A DNA stretch of 64,000 nt, taken from Alphaproteobacteria bacterium (lineage in GTDB: Bacteria; Pseudomonadota; Alphaproteobacteria; Rhodospirillales; Casp-alpha2). Shown here piece after piece: positions 38,052 through 46,825 of this stretch. The position numbers and the translations under genes are program-made. Each line of letters begins with the position of its first letter. The stretch's first letter is position 1. A model generated the notes under the pieces. The model had not been told where the DNA came from, did not search any database, and saw only the letters and a list, made by a program, of their open reading frames with translations. The stretch spans positions 62,001 through 126,000 of the forward strand of contig JAJRRU010000001.1 of NCBI GenBank assembly GCA_024279135.1. Reading direction: 5' to 3'.

Positions 38052-39242
38052 TTATAGAATGGGGGTCTCATGCATTTCAAGATGCAGCCGGTCATCCTCA
38101 TAGGGGTGGGCCAGGGCGACCTCTTCGTCCAGTTCCACACCCAGGCCCGGCTCGGTGGGCGGGATAACATAACCATCCTGCCAGGTTATGGGTTTTTTGA
38201 GAATTTTGCTGTGGAACCCGCCCCACTGCTGGATGCTTTCCAGGATCAGGAAGTTTGGCGAGCACGCGCTGATCTGAATATTGGCCGCGCCCTCGATGGG
38301 GCCGCAATACAGATGGGGTGCGATTTGGGCGTGATAGGTCTCGGCCATGCCGGCGATTTTCTTGGCTTCCAGAATACCGCCGACCCGTCCCAATGCCATT
38401 TGCAGGATGGATGCGGCCTGATTTTCCAGCACGCGGGCAAATTCGTATTTGGTGGTCAATCTCTCACCTGTCGCCACCGGTATGGTGGTCTGGCGGGCCA
38501 CACGGGCCATTTCACGGGGGTTTTCCGGTGGTGTGGGTTCTTCAAACCATAACGGATCGAAAGGCTCAAGCTGGCGGGCCAGACGGATCGCCCCGGCGGG
38601 GGTGAACTGGCCGTGGGTACCGAACAGCAGGTCAGCCGAAGTGCCAACGGCCTGTCGGATTTTATCGAGGAATTCAACCGATCTGGCGATATCATCCAGC
38701 CCGGGCTGGCGCGGATCGAACACACTGTAAGGCCCGGCCGGATCAAATTTTATGGCCGTAAAGCCTTGCGATACGTAACGAGCGGCCTGTTCGGCGGAGC
38801 GATCTGCATCGCCGTAAAAGTTTTGCGCATCTTCGCCATCTTCCGGGTACAGGTAGGTATAGGATCGCAGTTTTTCGTGGACCTGTCCGCCGAGAAGCTC
38901 ATAAACAGGTTTGCCTACATCCTTGCCGATGATGTCCCAGCACGCCATTTCAATGCCGCTCAGAATACCCATCACCGACACATCGGGCCGCAGTGTATAC
39001 CCGGCACCATAAACCGAGCGCCATAATTGTTCGATCTTAAAGGGGTCATGACCCTGAACGTGACGGGCGAATACATCCTCGATCATTGTAGCGATGGTAT
39101 GGGGGCCGAACGTAGCGGCGTATACCTCGCCGAACCCTTCGACGCCAGTGTCAGTGGTCAGCTTCAGGAATATAAAATACCGGCCGCCGAAATGGGGCGG
39201 AGGATTACCGACGACGAAGGTTTTTAAATCAACAATTTTCAT
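38052..39242 (-). CDS. Enolase-superfamily dehydratase/racemase (mandelate racemase-like)
   Basis: A 396-residue enzyme with the N-terminal capping domain (residues 1-125) and a TIM barrel. It has an FTAIKFDPAGPY lysine-containing segment, a glutamate at LWFEEPTPPEN, ATGERLTTKYEF, and a catalytic His region IAPHLYCGP. The position that usually reads D-x-H/N-G at the first barrel metal ligand reads FGTHGQF, so the metal site may differ from the textbook one. Sugar-acid dehydratases (galactonate type) are the closest style. The neighbours are two dehydrogenases, suggesting sugar-acid or hydroxyacid catabolism. An ATG start is used in preference to a TTG two codons earlier. Confidence 0.82.
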   Translation of the reverse strand: MKIVDLKTFVVGNPPPHFGGRYFIFLKLTTDTGVEGFGEVYAATFGPHTIATMIEDVFARHVQGHDPFKIEQLWRSVYGAGYTLRPDVSVMGILSGIEMACWDIIGKDVGKPVYELLGGQVHEKLRSYTYLYPEDGEDAQNFYGDADRSAEQAARYVSQGFTAIKFDPAGPYSVFDPRQPGLDDIARSVEFLDKIRQAVGTSADLLFGTHGQFTPAGAIRLARQLEPFDPLWFEEPTPPENPREMARVARQTTIPVATGERLTTKYEFARVLENQAASILQMALGRVGGILEAKKIAGMAETYHAQIAPHLYCGPIEGAANIQISACSPNFLILESIQQWGGFHSKILKKPITWQDGYVIPPTEPGLGVELDEEVALAHPYEDDRLHLEMHETPIL

Positions 39243-39269
39243 GGGCAAGCTGCCTTGATCAATGGGGGG

Positions 39270-40361
39270 CTAAAAAACGATTATATTGCGCAGAGCCTCG
39301 CCGCTGCGCGATGATGCAATGGCCTCGTTGATGTCGTCCAGAGGGTATTGCCCGGAGATTAGTTCGTCGAGTTTCAGGCGGCCTTGCTGATAGAGCGAGA
39401 CCAGATAGGGGATATCCACGGCGGTGTTGCTGGAACCCATTTTGGAACCCAGGATGCGCTGGTTTTGCGCTGAAAGCCCGACGGGCTCAAATTCTGACAT
39501 GACACCACTTGCTGGCATCCCGACCAAAACAACGGCACCAGTTGGCCCGATAAGCTCGTAGGCACTATCGATTGCCGACTTTGCCCCAACGGTGACGAAG
39601 ACATAATCGGCACCCCGCCCGCTGGTCATGGCCCGGACGGTTTGCGCCATCTTGCCCTCGTCCATGACCTTGCTCACCTCAATGGTATGGGTCGCCCCGA
39701 AGGTTCGCGCGACCTGTAATTTGGCGGGTGAAATATCCACCGCGATAATCGTCGCGGCACCACTGATCGCAGCTCCTTGCACCGTGTTCAGGCCAACCCC
39801 GCCGGTTCCAACCACCACCACGCTGCTGCCCGCAGGTACCCGGGCGGTGTTAACCACCGCACCGAAACCGGTCAGCACCCCGCAGGCCAGCAGGCTGGCA
39901 CTGATCAAGGGCACGGTCTTATCGATGGCGATGGCCTGGGAAGTGTGAACCAGAACAAACTCGGCAAAAGCACCGGTCCCCAAACCGTGGGTCAGGGACG
40001 AACCGCCAGTATCACAAAGCGGGCTTTGGGTATCCAGCGGGAAACTGGTCTCGCAAGCCACCGACATGCCTTGCGCGCAATAATGGCAATATCCACACGA
40101 CCGGATCAGGGTAACCACCACATGATCGCCCGGTATTACGGTTTCCACGCCACTGCCAACCGATTGAACGATACCGGATGCTTCGTGGCCGTAGACGGCT
40201 GGCAATTGACCGCCCCAGCCGCCGTCCATGAAGATGAGGTCACTGTGGCAGATGGCGCACGCGGCCAGTTTGACCATGACCTCGCCGGGGCCAGGCAAGG
40301 CAATGTCCACGTCTTCGATGGTCAGGGGTTGTTTGAACTCTCGGCAAACTGCGGCTTTCAT
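39270..40361 (-). CDS. Zinc-dependent alcohol dehydrogenase (MDR family)
   Basis: A 363-residue medium-chain dehydrogenase. Catalytic zinc ligands are in AICHSDL and VYGHEASG, and the structural zinc cysteines in SCGYCHYCAQGMSVACE. The Rossmann motif GTGGVGLNTVQGA follows near residue 186. It resembles the class III alcohol dehydrogenase/hydroxymethylglutathione group but is probably a general alcohol dehydrogenase. It starts 13 bases after the oxidase-like gene and is followed 27 bases later by the enolase-superfamily gene, in one run. Confidence 0.9.
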   Translation of the reverse strand: MKAAVCREFKQPLTIEDVDIALPGPGEVMVKLAACAICHSDLIFMDGGWGGQLPAVYGHEASGIVQSVGSGVETVIPGDHVVVTLIRSCGYCHYCAQGMSVACETSFPLDTQSPLCDTGGSSLTHGLGTGAFAEFVLVHTSQAIAIDKTVPLISASLLACGVLTGFGAVVNTARVPAGSSVVVVGTGGVGLNTVQGAAISGAATIIAVDISPAKLQVARTFGATHTIEVSKVMDEGKMAQTVRAMTSGRGADYVFVTVGAKSAIDSAYELIGPTGAVVLVGMPASGVMSEFEPVGLSAQNQRILGSKMGSSNTAVDIPYLVSLYQQGRLKLDELISGQYPLDDINEAIASSRSGEALRNIIVF

Positions 40362-40374
40362 GCGACGCCTTTCC

Positions 40375-41775
40375 TTAAGCGTAATCAGGGGATTTCTTTT
40401 TTAGCAGGGCTTTGGCACAAATCCAGATAAACATGATGCCCCCAATGACCGCAATGGCGGCACCCACACCGTTCATGTAAAGTCCGATTTTGGCACCCAA
40501 TGCTTCCAGACCCTGTTCGTCACCGGCGGTTTTGCGCGGCGCGCCATATCCTCCGGCCAGAAACAACCCGACCGAAGCGATCATCTGGCCCACGGCATAA
40601 AGCCAGATCAAGACCCGCTTGCTGCGCCCCGGTTCAATTGGGCGCTTTATCACCGGCAATACAAAGTTCAGGAACAACCCCATGAACACGATATTGACCG
40701 CGGCGATGACGGCGTGATAGTGGGCCGGGGTGCGGGTGTCGCTGCCGTCCACAAACAAACCCAGGAAACCACCGATGGCAAAGGTCATCAGCGATAAAAC
40801 CAGGCACAGGAAACCGATATCACTGAACGGCAGGTTCTGGCCGGAAAAATGCTTTCGAAGGGCAGAGATCAACGCCAGCGACATAATCACCACAGGGGGG
40901 GCCAGAAAATATTGCAGATCGGTGAATATGGTCACCAGTTCGCCAGCGTCCGGATCATAAATCCCATACAGGAACGGCATGGCAAAGGGGGGGGCGACAC
41001 AAAGCATCAGCACAATCCGCATAACCTTGCGGCTGACCGGTGGTTTGGCCATGATCTGGTGGGCCAGCAAATACCATCCGCTCAGCATGAGCATGGTATT
41101 GAGATATTGCAAAGTATGCCCGCCGCCCCAGAAAACATCCTCATTAAAACGGCTGTCTATCACGTCCCCGACCCGTGGCGCATAGGCCAATAAAAAACAG
41201 ATCAAGGCGGATATCAGGATGAAACACCCGGCACTGGCCATCTCGGTATAAGGGGTGGCCATGGCGTCGTGTTTTCGTGCATTGGCAATAAAACGAGCAA
41301 TAATCAGGATCAACGCACCGGCAAATATAATCAACCCGGCATAATACAAAGGGTCAATAATGACCGGTACATAGTTGTTCAGAGAGGCTTCACCACGATC
41401 CATCAGGGCCGGGATTGCCAGCAAAAGCACGCTGATTACCGCTGCCCAGACAGACAGGGTGCCCGTAAATTTGAGCCGCAGGACAGCCGTGCCACAAAGT
41501 GCTGTTACCGCCGTAATAAACATGCCGAAGACTGCCAGAAACCAGACCACGAAGGAAAATATCACATGAATGACCAGCCCTTTGTGGAAAAAATCCAGTG
41601 GCCAGGGAAAGCTCTGTTCGATACCGGGTATGCGGCTGATGGCCAGAAGAAGGGCGAAAACACCGGCAAGGGCCAGTGATCCGATGCCGAGCAGCGCCCA
41701 GCCGCGTAATTCTCCCGCCAGATTGTGACTTTCGACGGCGTTCGCAAATGCGGCGATTGGTTCTGAATTTTGCAT
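40375..41775 (-). CDS. Divergent heme-copper oxidase subunit I-like membrane protein
   Basis: A 466-residue protein with about twelve membrane helices, of the COX1 superfamily rather than an aa3 CtaD. Visible histidines are H64 and H70 in helix 2 (FFHKGLVIHVIF), H220 in helix 6 (FWGGGHTLQYL) and H352/H354 in helix 10 (TPAHYHAVIAA). The first, helix-6 copper ligand is therefore present, as are the two heme-type histidines of helix 10, but I see no His-His pair where helix 7 would supply the other CuB ligands (YGIYDPDAGELVTIF region). It may bind heme without a normal CuB. Partners are the DUF420 gene and a 35-residue protein. Confidence 0.72.
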   Translation of the reverse strand: MQNSEPIAAFANAVESHNLAGELRGWALLGIGSLALAGVFALLLAISRIPGIEQSFPWPLDFFHKGLVIHVIFSFVVWFLAVFGMFITAVTALCGTAVLRLKFTGTLSVWAAVISVLLLAIPALMDRGEASLNNYVPVIIDPLYYAGLIIFAGALILIIARFIANARKHDAMATPYTEMASAGCFILISALICFLLAYAPRVGDVIDSRFNEDVFWGGGHTLQYLNTMLMLSGWYLLAHQIMAKPPVSRKVMRIVLMLCVAPPFAMPFLYGIYDPDAGELVTIFTDLQYFLAPPVVIMSLALISALRKHFSGQNLPFSDIGFLCLVLSLMTFAIGGFLGLFVDGSDTRTPAHYHAVIAAVNIVFMGLFLNFVLPVIKRPIEPGRSKRVLIWLYAVGQMIASVGLFLAGGYGAPRKTAGDEQGLEALGAKIGLYMNGVGAAIAVIGGIMFIWICAKALLKKKSPDYA

Positions 41776-41787
41776 GGCGGATAAACT

Positions 41788-42219
41788 TTACACCCCGGTA
41801 TAAGGAAACAGGTGGACGGTCATGACATAAACCCCAACCCCCGATACACCGACCCACATCCAGAGCGGCCATGTGTAGCGGGCTATTTTGCGGTGGTGTG
41901 TAAAATTACCCTTGAAGGCTCGCCAGACGGTTATGGGAACCATAACAGTGATGATAATGGCGCCGAGCACATGGGTAATCAGCAAGGTGAAATAAAGCGG
42001 TCGCACCAGTCCCTCTCCACCGAACCTGGCGAAGCCGGAATTGGCCTTGTAAATCACATAAAAGATCAGAAAAAAGCCGGAAACCACCAATGCACAGATC
42101 ATAGCCATGCGGTGTTTATCACGATTTCCCGAGCGTATGTATAGATAGGCAGCCATTAAAAACAGCACACTCAGGGCATTTAACCCAGCAATGACATGGG
42201 GAAAATCAGAAATTTCCAT
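41788..42219 (-). CDS. DUF420 family membrane protein
   Basis: A 143-residue protein with four membrane helices and conserved histidines in HVIAGLNAL, LLITHVLGAI and FTHHRKIARYTWPLW. DUF420 proteins commonly sit in terminal-oxidase operons as accessory membrane proteins. Here it lies 12 bases upstream of the oxidase-like gene and 6 bases downstream of a 35-residue membrane protein, so it should be part of the same complex or of its assembly. Confidence 0.82.
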   Translation of the reverse strand: MEISDFPHVIAGLNALSVLFLMAAYLYIRSGNRDKHRMAMICALVVSGFFLIFYVIYKANSGFARFGGEGLVRPLYFTLLITHVLGAIIITVMVPITVWRAFKGNFTHHRKIARYTWPLWMWVGVSGVGVYVMTVHLFPYTGV

Positions 42220-42225
42220 GGTTAA

Positions 42226-42333
42226 TCAGGACTCCAGAGGCAGTACAAAAAACAGACTGACAAACATGAGTATTGCGGCCCCCAAAAGTACAACAAGGAA
42301 AACCCAATTGCTTATTTTTTTCTTCTCATCCAT
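42226..42333 (-). CDS. Small single-pass membrane protein, 35 residues
   Basis: An ATG at 42333 opens 35 codons ending in TGA. The product begins MDEKKKISNW and continues as one hydrophobic helix to LPLES, with the positive N-terminus facing the cytosol. AGGA lies about 10 bases before the ATG. It is the first gene of the oxidase-like run, 6 bases before DUF420. Tiny single-helix subunits are known in many oxidases (for example CcoQ and aa3 subunit IV), so a structural subunit is plausible. Confidence 0.7.
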   Translation of the reverse strand: MDEKKKISNWVFLVVLLGAAILMFVSLFFVLPLES

Positions 42334-42770
42334 CGTTTTTTTTTCCTGATATTGATAAAAATGGCATTGATATATTATCGATTATAAAAATGGTTCGGCG
42401 GTGATCTGCTGATCTAATAATAGTAAATTTATTATTTAACTATAGTATAAATTGTGATACATTCACTTTTTTTGTACATGTTATTCTATGCCTATCACTC
42501 GTTCTCCAGTCAAGAATGGATTGTTGTTCATTGTTCGTGAAATTTTCTCTTGATGACATCCAGACATGATAGCATGGGGAAAATATCTTAAAATTGTTTT
42601 ATTTATCAGTAGTTGTGTGTAATTTAAGTGTCATAATAATTCAAAATAATACTTGAAAGAAAAATGTTAGCTATTTACAAATAGCTATTACGCTAAAGTT
42701 TCGCAATATCAATATATGGTGCTTCAGGGGAGGCACTTTACAGTAAAGAATGTTTAAGTAGGGTCATATC
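42334..42770. other. AT-rich intergenic region between divergent oxidase operons
   Basis: A 437-base gap that must hold the promoters of the 35-residue/DUF420/oxidase-like run (minus) and of coxB (plus). It is much richer in A+T than its surroundings. I see no credible coding frame, tRNA or terminator. Two symmetric elements near the coxB side stand out: a 20-base palindrome at 42668-42687 and CTTTAC-A-GTAAAG at 42736-42748. The ATG at 42750 opens only three codons. Confidence 0.6.
42668..42687. promoter_or_regulatory. 20-bp palindrome upstream of coxB
   Basis: TAGCTATTT-AC-AAATAGCTA, perfect arms of 9 bases with a 2-base centre, about 84 bases before the coxB start. The short centre fits a dimeric protein site better than an RNA hairpin. 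The regulator is unknown. Confidence 0.5.
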
Positions 42771-43640
42771 TTGAAAAAACACATTATATCTTCATGGATA
42801 TTTTCAGGGGTGTTCGCGTTGTCGGGTATTTTATTTTCCGGTAATGCCATTGCTGAAGAATATCGTTCCAGTCCCTGGCAAATGGGATTCCAGACGCCAG
42901 GCTCAGAATCCGCCGTCCGAATTTTTGCTTGCCACGACTTGCTGTTATATATTGAAACGGCCATCGTTGTGCTGGTGCTGTTGTTGATGGTTTATATCGT
43001 CATCAAGTTTAATGCCAAGGCAAACCCGGTACCGTCCAAGACAACCCACAATACCATGCTGGAAGTCGTCTGGACCGCCGTTCCCATCTTGATTTTGATT
43101 ACCATTGCCATTCCGTCACTGAAACTGCTTTATTTCATCGACAAGACGGAAGAGCCCGAGATGACCCTCAAGGTTACGGGAAACCAGTGGTATTGGAGCT
43201 ATACCTATCCGGACCAGGATGGACTGGAGTTTGACAGCATTATTCTTGAGGAGGATGAACTGGAAGCCGGCCAGCCGCGTTTGTTAAGTGTCGATAATCC
43301 AGTGGTGCTTCCTGTTAATACAAACGTTCGTATTTTACTGGTCTCCAATGATGTCATTCATAATTTCGCCGTACCCTCTTTAGGTTTAAAGCTGGATACC
43401 ACACCCGGGCGAACCAATGAAACCTGGACCAACATCGACAAGCCGGGCACCTATTACGGTATGTGTTCGGAATTATGTGGTGTTAATCACGGATTCATGC
43501 CGATTCAGGTCAGGGCCGTGTCAAAGGAAGACTATGCTGTCTGGGTTGAACAGGCCAAGCAGGAGTTCGCTCAAAATGGTGAACCCGGAAGCTTGCCTGC
43601 CTCAGGCACCGTCAAGATCGCCGCGGTGATTTCACAATAA
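42771..43640 (+). CDS. coxB: Cytochrome c oxidase subunit II (aa3 type)
   Basis: A 289-residue subunit that accepts electrons from cytochrome c. After a signal peptide (residues 1-28) come two membrane helices (about 60-80 and 100-120) and a CuA cupredoxin domain with CSELCGVNHGFMP supplying cysteines, histidine and methionine; the first CuA histidine is in DVIHNFAVP. The aromatic patch is NQWYWSYTYP. The start is TTG, 7 bases after GTAGGG; no in-frame ATG lies nearby. It is the first gene of coxB-ctaD-ctaG-ctaE. Confidence 0.94.
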   Translation: MKKHIISSWIFSGVFALSGILFSGNAIAEEYRSSPWQMGFQTPGSESAVRIFACHDLLLYIETAIVVLVLLLMVYIVIKFNAKANPVPSKTTHNTMLEVVWTAVPILILITIAIPSLKLLYFIDKTEEPEMTLKVTGNQWYWSYTYPDQDGLEFDSIILEEDELEAGQPRLLSVDNPVVLPVNTNVRILLVSNDVIHNFAVPSLGLKLDTTPGRTNETWTNIDKPGTYYGMCSELCGVNHGFMPIQVRAVSKEDYAVWVEQAKQEFAQNGEPGSLPASGTVKIAAVISQ

Positions 43641-43675
43641 CCCTGTTGGAATGAGCAGTTAAGGAGTTCCCAACT

Positions 43676-45259
43676 ATGTCCCAAGATCATACCCCAACAG
43701 GTGCCCGCCGCTGGTTGATGTCTACCAACCATAAAGATATTGGCACGCTGTATCTTATTCTCGCAACTTTTGCCGCCGTCGTCGGTGGAGCCATGTCATG
43801 GTATATCCGCCTGGAGCTGATGGAACCCGGTATCCAGTATATTGATGACTTCCAGTTATATAATGTGTTGGTTACCGCACACGGCTTCATCATGGTGTTC
43901 TTTGTTGTCATGCCAGCCATGATTGGCGGTTTTGGTAACTGGTTTATACCCATGATGATTGGTGCGCCGGATATGGCGTTTCCACGGTTGAACAATGTTA
44001 GTTTCTGGCTGCTTGCAGCAGCCCTGGTGTTGCTTGTTGTCGCGGCTCTGGTCGATGGTGGACCGGGCACGGGCTGGACGGTCTACCCGCCATTGTCCTC
44101 GGCAGAATTCCATCCCGGAATGGCCGTTGATTTCGGTATTCTGGCCCTTCATCTGGCAGGCGCATCCTCTGTTCTTGGTGCGGCAAATTTCATTACCACG
44201 ATTTTCAACATGCGGGCACCGGGTATGACTTTGCACCGTATGCCATTGTTTGTCTGGGCTATTCTGGTTACGGCCTTCCTGTTGTTGCTGGCCATCCCGG
44301 TTCTGGCAGGTGCGCTGACCATGTTGCTGACTGACCGGAATTTCGGGACATCGTTCTTTATCGTAGAAGGTGGCGGTGATCCATTATTATGGCAGCACCT
44401 GTTCTGGTTTTTCGGTCATCCGGAAGTTTACATTATCATCATACCGGCTTTCGGTATTATCAGCGAGATTGTCTCAACCTTTTCCAGGAAGCCCATTTTC
44501 GGCTATCTCGGCATGGCCTATGCCATGGCGTCCATTGGTGTGGTCGGGTTCTTCGTCTGGGCTCACCATATGTACATGACGGGGCTGAACGTTGATACCA
44601 GGGCCTACTTCACCGCCGCCACACTGGTCATTGCGGTGCCCACCGGCATCAAGATTTTCAGCTGGCTTGCTACCATGTGGGGTGGGTCGATTTCCTTTGA
44701 AACCCCCATGTTATATGCATTCGGCTTTATCTGGCTGTTTGTGATGGGCGGGGTAACCGGGGTAACCCTGGCCAATGCGGGCATGGATCTGGCTTTCCAT
44801 GACACCTATTTTGTGGTTGCGCATTTCCATTATGTTATGGCTATTGCCGCCATTCTGGCCATGTTTGCCGGTTTCTTTTACTGGATTGGCAAAATGTCTG
44901 GCTACCGTTATCCTGAAGGCCTTGCCAAGCTCCAGTTCTGGGTCTTTTTTGTCGGAGTGAACGTTTTATTCTTCCCGCAACATTTCCTGGGTATGGCCGG
45001 AATGCCGCGCAGAATTCCTGATTATCCTGATGCTTATGCCGGGTGGAACTATGTCAGTTCCATTGGTGCCTTGATTACCATCGCCGGAACGATCCTGTTC
45101 TTTTATATCGTCTGGCGGACATTTCGAGATCGTGTACCGTGCCCGGCAAACCCGTGGGGGGTGGGTGCAACCACACTGGAATGGACAGTCGAGAGTCCGG
45201 CACCGTTTCATACTTTCGAAGATATGCCTGACATAAACGCCAAAGCATCGGTTGAATAA
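43676..45259 (+). CDS. ctaD: Cytochrome c oxidase subunit I (aa3 type)
   Basis: A 527-residue, twelve-helix catalytic subunit. The CuB ligands are in [16 protein letters not shown] (with the cross-linked tyrosine) and WAHHMYMTG; the heme ligands are in [14 protein letters not shown] and in [11 protein letters not shown]. The D-channel region [20 protein letters not shown] and the K-channel lysine region (TGIKIFSW) are intact, so this is a full proton-pumping A-type oxidase. It follows coxB by 35 bases with an AAGGAG site. Confidence 0.97.
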   Translation: MSQDHTPTGARRWLMSTNHKDIGTLYLILATFAAVVGGAMSWYIRLELMEPGIQYIDDFQLYNVLVTAHGFIMVFFVVMPAMIGGFGNWFIPMMIGAPDMAFPRLNNVSFWLLAAALVLLVVAALVDGGPGTGWTVYPPLSSAEFHPGMAVDFGILALHLAGASSVLGAANFITTIFNMRAPGMTLHRMPLFVWAILVTAFLLLLAIPVLAGALTMLLTDRNFGTSFFIVEGGGDPLLWQHLFWFFGHPEVYIIIIPAFGIISEIVSTFSRKPIFGYLGMAYAMASIGVVGFFVWAHHMYMTGLNVDTRAYFTAATLVIAVPTGIKIFSWLATMWGGSISFETPMLYAFGFIWLFVMGGVTGVTLANAGMDLAFHDTYFVVAHFHYVMAIAAILAMFAGFFYWIGKMSGYRYPEGLAKLQFWVFFVGVNVLFFPQHFLGMAGMPRRIPDYPDAYAGWNYVSSIGALITIAGTILFFYIVWRTFRDRVPCPANPWGVGATTLEWTVESPAPFHTFEDMPDINAKASVE

Positions 45260-45269
45260 GGAAATACGC

Positions 45270-45896
45270 GTGTCAGAACAGACCAGCATTCAACGTAACC
45301 ATCGGACTGCCGCTCGTAACAGGCGGACGGGTATAATGGTTGGCGGCCTGGCCGCCGGAATGCTGGGTCTGGCGTTTGCATCGGTTCCTTTGTATAAGCT
45401 GTTTTGTTCGGTCACCGGGTATGGCGGCACGCCACGTGTGGATGTTGCTGCTCCACTGGCCAGCGAAATGGTTGAAGATCACCTGATCACGGTTTCTCTG
45501 GATGCCAACGTCAATCCTCATCTGAAATGGATTTTCAAACCGGACGTGAGTGCGGTGGATGTCAGGCTGGGCGAAGAAAGTCTGGTTATTTTCCGGGCTC
45601 GAAATACGGGCCAGAAAGCCGTTACCGGGACTGCGGCTTTTAACGTAACACCGTTTAAGGCTGCACCGTATGTCTCGAAAATTGACTGTTTCTGTTTTAC
45701 CGAACAGCGCCTTAATCCTGGTGAAGAAGTACCCATGGCGGTTTCGTTCTTTATCGACCCCGCTATCATGGATGATCCGGATACCCGTAATCTGACAGAT
45801 ATTGTGCTGTCATATACGTTCTATAAATCCCGAGACTCAGAAAACGAAACTGATTCGGAAACCGCAATGTTGGGAGACCAAATTGATGTCAAGTGA
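45270..45896 (+). CDS. ctaG: Cytochrome c oxidase assembly protein CtaG (Cox11)
   Basis: A 208-residue copper chaperone that inserts CuB into subunit I. A single N-terminal membrane helix (about residues 27-47) precedes an immunoglobulin-like periplasmic domain. The copper-binding motif CFCFTEQ (near residue 136) and the SVPLYKLFC segment are diagnostic. The start is GTG at 45270, after AAGGAA that overlaps the ctaD stop. It overlaps subunit III by 11 bases. ctaB, often next to it, is elsewhere in this genome. Confidence 0.93.
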   Translation: MSEQTSIQRNHRTAARNRRTGIMVGGLAAGMLGLAFASVPLYKLFCSVTGYGGTPRVDVAAPLASEMVEDHLITVSLDANVNPHLKWIFKPDVSAVDVRLGEESLVIFRARNTGQKAVTGTAAFNVTPFKAAPYVSKIDCFCFTEQRLNPGEEVPMAVSFFIDPAIMDDPDTRNLTDIVLSYTFYKSRDSENETDSETAMLGDQIDVK

Positions 45897-46716
45897 AGCA
45901 AAAACCCACCCCTATCATATGGTTGAACCCAGTATCTGGCCATTCACCGGTGCCGCAGCCGGTATGATTACGGCCATCGGGGGGATCATGTTTATGCACG
46001 GTGCGTCCCTGTGGGCAACCGTTCCGGGATTTGCCATGATATTACTGACATTTTATTTTTGGGGTCGCGACATTATCGCCGAAAGCAACACCACTGAGGC
46101 CGGTACGTCTGTTTACCATTCGCCCCAGGTCAGAAACGGCCTGCGCATGGGCATGTTATTGTTTATTGCCTCTGAAGTGATGTTTTTCTTTGCATTCTTC
46201 TGGGCCTGGTTCAGCAACCTGATCCCGGCCATCAGCAAGACCGCCCATGAAATCTGGCCTCCGGAGGGTATTGTTCCACTGGCAACCTGGGACTTGCCGT
46301 TTTTAAACACCCTTATTCTGCTCAGTTCCGGTGCTACGTTGACCTGGGCGCATCATGCGTTGAATGCCGGAAATCGCCAGTCTCTGAAAACCGGTTTATT
46401 GCTGACCATTTTTCTGGGCCTGTTGTTTACCGCACTACAGGCTTATGAATACGTGCACGCCACGTTTACCATCGAAGATGGTATCTATGGCTCGGCCTTT
46501 TATCTGGCTACCGGTTTTCATGGTTTCCACGTTATAGTTGGAACTATCTTCCTCGGTGTCTGTTACAAGCGCGCCTTGAGCGGCGACTTCACCCCCGATG
46601 CACACGTCGGATTTCAATCCGCCGCCTGGTACTGGCATTTCGTTGATGCGGTATGGGTCTTCCTGTTCATCAGCGTCTACTGGTACGGTAGTTCGGGGTA
46701 TGAATTCCCGGCTTAG
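45886..46716 (+). CDS. ctaE: Cytochrome c oxidase subunit III
   Basis: A 276-residue, seven-helix subunit. Typical stretches are HPYHMVEPSIWPFTGA, EVMFFFAFFWAWF, FYLATGFHGFHVIVGT and WYWHFVDAVWVFLF. The start has GGGAG 9 bases upstream and overlaps the end of ctaG. It is the last gene of the operon and is followed by a strong terminator at 46739. No SURF1 gene follows it here, unlike in many relatives. Confidence 0.96.
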   Translation: MSSEAKTHPYHMVEPSIWPFTGAAAGMITAIGGIMFMHGASLWATVPGFAMILLTFYFWGRDIIAESNTTEAGTSVYHSPQVRNGLRMGMLLFIASEVMFFFAFFWAWFSNLIPAISKTAHEIWPPEGIVPLATWDLPFLNTLILLSSGATLTWAHHALNAGNRQSLKTGLLLTIFLGLLFTALQAYEYVHATFTIEDGIYGSAFYLATGFHGFHVIVGTIFLGVCYKRALSGDFTPDAHVGFQSAAWYWHFVDAVWVFLFISVYWYGSSGYEFPA

Positions 46717-46738
46717 AGAGAAAACCTCTGAATTTATA

Positions 46739-46777
46739 AACACCATCATCGATCGTCTCGGTGATGGTGTTTTTTTT
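46739..46777 (+). terminator. Intrinsic terminator of the cox operon
   Basis: AACACCATCA pairs with TGATGGTGTT, followed by a run of T. It lies 22 bases after ctaE. Its 3' arm overlaps the start of the 60-bp repeat copy A. Confidence 0.88.
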
Positions 46778-46825
46778 GTCTGGTGAGTATATCGGTGGCT
46801 GGTTATTGTTGAGCAGGGTATCAGG
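46766..46825. repeat. 60-bp direct repeat, copy A (left of the response regulator)
   Basis: Begins GGTGTTTTTTTTGTCTG and ends GAGCAGGGTATCAGG. It is 54/60 identical by hand count to copy B at 47384-47443, in the same orientation. It follows the cox terminator and contains the last codons of the response regulator. Confidence 0.85.

Noticed and set aside
42750-42761. Tiny leader peptide ATG-TTT-AAG-TAG before coxB
   Set aside because: Three codons with no attenuator-like structure; there is nothing to separate it from chance.
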